From positions 1 through 7,578 of the forward strand of contig JBJHDF010000053.1 of NCBI GenBank assembly GCA_050486405.1: 7,578 bases of DNA, given 5' to 3'. Positions within the stretch are counted from its first letter, which is position 1, and the number at the start of each line of letters is the position of its first letter. Below the pieces are notes generated by a model, which did not search any database, was not told where the DNA came from, and saw only the letters and a list, made by a program, of their open reading frames with translations. This DNA is from JBJHDF01 sp050486405 (GTDB taxonomy: Bacteria; Pseudomonadota; Gammaproteobacteria; Pseudomonadales; Cellvibrionaceae). A program made the position numbers and the translations under genes. This document shows positions 5,292-7,578 of the stretch, piece after piece.

Positions 5292-5311
5292 GTAAGTTTT
5301 CGGTGAACGGG
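5292..5311 (+). repeat. IS66 terminal inverted repeat, one end
   Basis: GTAAGTTTTCGGTGAACGGG starts with the GTAA typical of IS66-family tips. It lies at the break in the maturase gene and 8 bases from the stop codon of the DruA-like gene. The partner is outside the window. Confidence 0.7.
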
Positions 5312-5319
5312 TTGAGGCG

Positions 5320-6186
5320 TCAGTCCCGCAGGCGTTGAGCGAAGTCCCGGCGGAGGGGGTAGAGCCAGATATCTTTCGTTGGCAGTTGTGGTTGGTGGCT
5401 GGTGCTTTTTTTGCCGCGCCCGGAGGTGCGCCCGACCCAGTGCCAGTTGGCGGCCTTATAGCAGGTACCCGTATGGCGTGGCCATTCGACGAAGGTCTCG
5501 AGGAGGACTGGCCGATAGCCGTAGCGCTGCTGCCAGTCCTGCGGCAACTGCCGGGCGGCCCGCCCAAGGATCCGGGAGGCCAGACCCTTGACCTGGACCC
5601 AGGGCAGGATCAGAAAGCGGGTGTTGTTGACGATCAGCGGCAGGTTGTTCCGCCGCTGCGTGTGACTCCAACCGATAAAGCGCTCGCGGGCGGCGAGTGC
5701 CCAGGCGCTGGCGCCGAAGCCCATCAGGGCGACCAATTGCTTGCCCACATAGACGTTGTAGCGCATCTGGTTACCCGATAGCGGCGTATAACCGAGGTAG
5801 TGATAGCGGGCGATGTACTCGTTCCACTGGCGTGACTCAGCGCCCTGGCCCTGGACGATGTGCAATGCCGGGCGGGGCAGCTCATGGACCGCACCATGGA
5901 CTGCAGGCTGGGGATCGGTGGCCGGTGTTGGCGGAAATTGGGCCCGTCGGCGGCGTTTGCGAATCCGTGAGGGCGGTAGCGTGACGTGCCCCTGCTGCTG
6001 GAGGCGCAGCATCAGGACCCGGCAGCTCACGTCACTGAGGCGGCCGTGCGCGCCGCGCCAGTCCAGTGCCTCGCAGACCGCCCGCGACAGCGCTGTGCGC
6101 TGGATGCCCGGGCGTTGCGCCATCAGCCGCTGGAGGGTCTGGACAAACTCCTCGGTCGTGAACCGGCGAGAGTCCGTTGTGCTCAT
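5320..6186 (-). CDS. DUF4338 / DruA-family protein, IS66 passenger
   Basis: This is a 288-residue protein. Residues about 10-72 look like a small helical DNA-binding domain (TALSRAVCEALDWRG, then LMLRLQQQGHVTLPPSR); residues 74-82 are an Arg/Lys-rich link. The DUF4338 core runs from YHYLGYTPLSGNQMRY (128-143) through RERFIGWSHTQRRNNLPLIV, NNTRFLILPWVQVKGLAS, LLETFVEW and GTCYKAANWHWVGRT to SGRG (about 255-258). DUF4338 is the domain of DruA in the Druantia phage-defence system, and many homologues occur beside transposases. The ATG (6184-6186) overlaps the tnpC TGA (6183-6185) as ATGA, so translation is coupled; no strong ribosome site precedes it. The stop lies 28 bp inside the IS end, so the gene belongs to the element. 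No druB-E partner is present in the window. A transposition accessory role is more likely than defence, but the function is unknown. An in-frame upstream start inside tnpC is rejected. Confidence 0.85.
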   Translation of the reverse strand: MSTTDSRRFTTEEFVQTLQRLMAQRPGIQRTALSRAVCEALDWRGAHGRLSDVSCRVLMLRLQQQGHVTLPPSRIRKRRRRAQFPPTPATDPQPAVHGAVHELPRPALHIVQGQGAESRQWNEYIARYHYLGYTPLSGNQMRYNVYVGKQLVALMGFGASAWALAARERFIGWSHTQRRNNLPLIVNNTRFLILPWVQVKGLASRILGRAARQLPQDWQQRYGYRPVLLETFVEWPRHTGTCYKAANWHWVGRTSGRGKKSTSHQPQLPTKDIWLYPLRRDFAQRLRD

Positions 6187-7578
6187 GCCTTGGCCCTGCG
6201 CGAGACGGTGGGCACCGGGGCGCTCAATCGTGCACGCCGTGCATCGGAGAGTCGCCACGGCAGGTAGAGTTGATGCTCCGGGGGCACCCGGCCCCCCGCA
6301 TGAGCGCACGCGTGCAGGTAGTCGAACAACCAGGTGCGGGGGTTGATCCCCCAGAGTTCCAGGGTCGCGAAGAGGCTCATCATGGCCGCAGCCAACGCCC
6401 CCGACCACTGACTCCCGGAGCCGTAGTAGTTCTTGCGCCCGACCACCGCCGGCCTCAAGGACCGTTCGGCCGGGTTATTGTCCAGGCCGATCTCCGGGTG
6501 CTCGACGAACGCGGTGAAACCGGCCCAGTTGGCCAGCATCAAGCGGTGCAGGCGGCGCGCTGCCTTGTGCAGTGCGGGGTCATCGGGCTGCGCAGCGGCG
6601 CGTGTGCGCATCCGCTCGAGATGGCGACGGAGCGTGTCGTCGCAGTGTGCAAAGCGCCTCGAGCCGGGTTGGCTGGCGCGGCGGTTAGCGTGATGGCGGT
6701 ACAGGATCGCGATCTGCGCAACCCACTTGGCGGCCCAGCGCCACAGCGCCGGATACTGGATGGCCACGGCCAGGAAGTCACGCCGCTGGTGGGCCCAGCA
6801 CAGGGCGCGGCGCACCTGGTCATTGTCGCGCACATACTTGTGGTATGCCGCATAGCGATCCACCGAGAGCACGCCCCGGGCCTGTGCGGTGAGCACCGCC
6901 GTGGGCACCTGTGCCGAGCGCGTGGGATCGAGCTGGAAGCACACCACCTCCGGGCTGCGGAACACCCAGAGATACCAGCGCTTCCCCTGCTTGCCCTCGT
7001 ACTCCTCGAACACCCGCCAGTTGGTCTCGTCGGCATGCCAGTGGTTAGCCTCGCGCAGGCGTTGGCGCAGGGCATCGAGCAGCGGCGTGAATAGGGGCTG
7101 GATTGTGCGCAGCCCGCCGGTGATCGTGCCCTGGGCGATGGGCATGCCCCGGTCACGCCAGTCGCTGCAGAGCCGATGGGTCGGCTGGGCATAGCGGTAC
7201 TTCGACAACAGCACCTCCACCCACACGGAGATCCCGAGCTTGCCTCGGCGGATGAGCTGCGGCGGGGGTGGTGCCGTGGCGATGGCCGGCAGACAGCCAC
7301 ACTGACAACCCGCCCGGTAACGCTGGCGCTTGATCACCCGTCGATGGGCGGCGACCTCGATCTCGATGACCTCACTCTCCCGAGCCCCTGCAATGGCCTC
7401 CATCGACTTGCCGCAGCGGGGGCACGTGCGATCGGATTGCACGCGACTCGTGCGTGCGGGCAGCTCAGGCAGTCGGGTGCGTCCGTGCCCAGGCGCCCCC
7501 GGCTGCTGACCCCGCGGACGCGGGGCCTTGGCGCAGGCGCCTGGCCATGGCGGCTTGCGGGTCTTGGCGCGCTCGGAC
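6183..7578 (-). CDS. tnpC: IS66-family transposase TnpC, N-terminus outside the window
   Basis: The reading frame is open from the window edge to the TGA at 6183-6185, giving 464 visible residues of an expected 500-550. A GTG at 7440-7442 is not the start: the frame continues upstream through KAPRPRGQQPGAPGHGR and LPELPA, the linker found before the zinc finger in this family. The order is: zinc-binding region CPRCG paired with CQCGC; the helical segment PQLIRRGKLGISVWVEVLLSKY; HADETNW with the first catalytic Asp (codon 7029-7031); SVDRYAAY with the second Asp (6858-6860); CWAHQRRDF; NNPAERSLRP with the Glu (6465-6467), then GRKNYYGSGS; and a C-terminal tail ending PWRLSDARRARLSAPVP. All catalytic residues are present, so the visible part looks functional. 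It is followed directly by the DruA-like gene with a 4-base overlap. Confidence 0.93.
   Translation of the reverse strand, partial: SERAKTRKPPWPGACAKAPRPRGQQPGAPGHGRTRLPELPARTSRVQSDRTCPRCGKSMEAIAGARESEVIEIEVAAHRRVIKRQRYRAGCQCGCLPAIATAPPPPQLIRRGKLGISVWVEVLLSKYRYAQPTHRLCSDWRDRGMPIAQGTITGGLRTIQPLFTPLLDALRQRLREANHWHADETNWRVFEEYEGKQGKRWYLWVFRSPEVVCFQLDPTRSAQVPTAVLTAQARGVLSVDRYAAYHKYVRDNDQVRRALCWAHQRRDFLAVAIQYPALWRWAAKWVAQIAILYRHHANRRASQPGSRRFAHCDDTLRRHLERMRTRAAAQPDDPALHKAARRLHRLMLANWAGFTAFVEHPEIGLDNNPAERSLRPAVVGRKNYYGSGSQWSGALAAAMMSLFATLELWGINPRTWLFDYLHACAHAGGRVPPEHQLYLPWRLSDARRARLSAPVPTVSRRAKA

Larger units (their letters stand above)
5292..7578 (-). mobile_element. IS66-family element carrying a DruA-like gene (partial)
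   Basis: The left end begins GTAAG at 5292, exactly where the intron maturase reading stops making sense. It contains the tnpC transposase and, after it, a DUF4338 gene, both read leftward. The element continues past the window end. IS66 elements duplicate 8 bp, so CCAAGTTC (5284-5291) should recur immediately after the other end. tnpA and tnpB, if present, would be beyond 7578. Confidence 0.85.

Noticed and set aside
6177..7094. 305-codon plus-strand frame opposite tnpC
   Set aside because: It is antisense to a transposase with all catalytic motifs and has no independent support.
1..7578. CRISPR array, tRNA, rRNA, integron attC or complete Druantia operon
   Set aside because: No regularly spaced direct repeats, no tRNA- or rRNA-like segment, and no helicase (DruE) or other Druantia gene is visible; only the DruA-family protein occurs, inside an IS.

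Overview
The window is a GC-rich, densely nested mobile-element region. It contains at least one MITE-like element, parts of four insertion-sequence families (IS701, IS3, IS1634, IS66) and the 3' end of a group II intron. Only two recognisable chromosomal genes remain: an intact alpha/beta hydrolase and the last 71 codons of a probable L-lactate permease. GC content, codon use and the mix of elements suggest a gammaproteobacterium, possibly of the Ectothiorhodospiraceae or Halomonas type. This is an inference without any marker gene.

Layout. 2-1120: IS701-family transposase remnant (+), split by a roughly 263-bp palindromic element (131-398) and broken again by a frameshift near 979-996. 1124-1423: 5' end of an IS3-family element with a truncated orfA (-). 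1443-3235: an IS1634-family element with a full-length transposase (-). 3236-3655: debris that includes a short IS3-like end, the C-terminus of an unknown protein (+), and a perfect operator-like palindrome in front of the hydrolase. 3656-4606: alpha/beta hydrolase (+). 4590-4807: lactate permease C-terminus (-), overlapping the hydrolase tail to tail by 17 bp. 4808-5291: 3' portion of a group II intron inserted in the permease gene, with domains V and VI and the maturase C-terminus; no ATG-initiated reading frame reveals this maturase. 5292 to the window end: an IS66-family element that has cut the intron reverse transcriptase. It carries tnpC and, translationally coupled behind it, a DUF4338/DruA-family gene.

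How the parts relate. The permease was first hit by the group II intron, and IS66 then landed in the intron's maturase gene. The rest of both genes and a copy of the 8-bp sequence at 5284-5291 should therefore lie beyond the far end of IS66. On the other side, IS701 appears to have truncated the IS3 copy and was then itself hit by the small palindromic element.

The two observations most worth following are these. First, the 131-398 element consists of two inverted copies of a folded unit whose stems differ in sequence but both pair, and its terminal repeats carry a strong Shine-Dalgarno sequence plus ATG. Second, the DruA-family gene is carried as an IS66 passenger, linking a protein family known from the Druantia phage-defence system to transposition.
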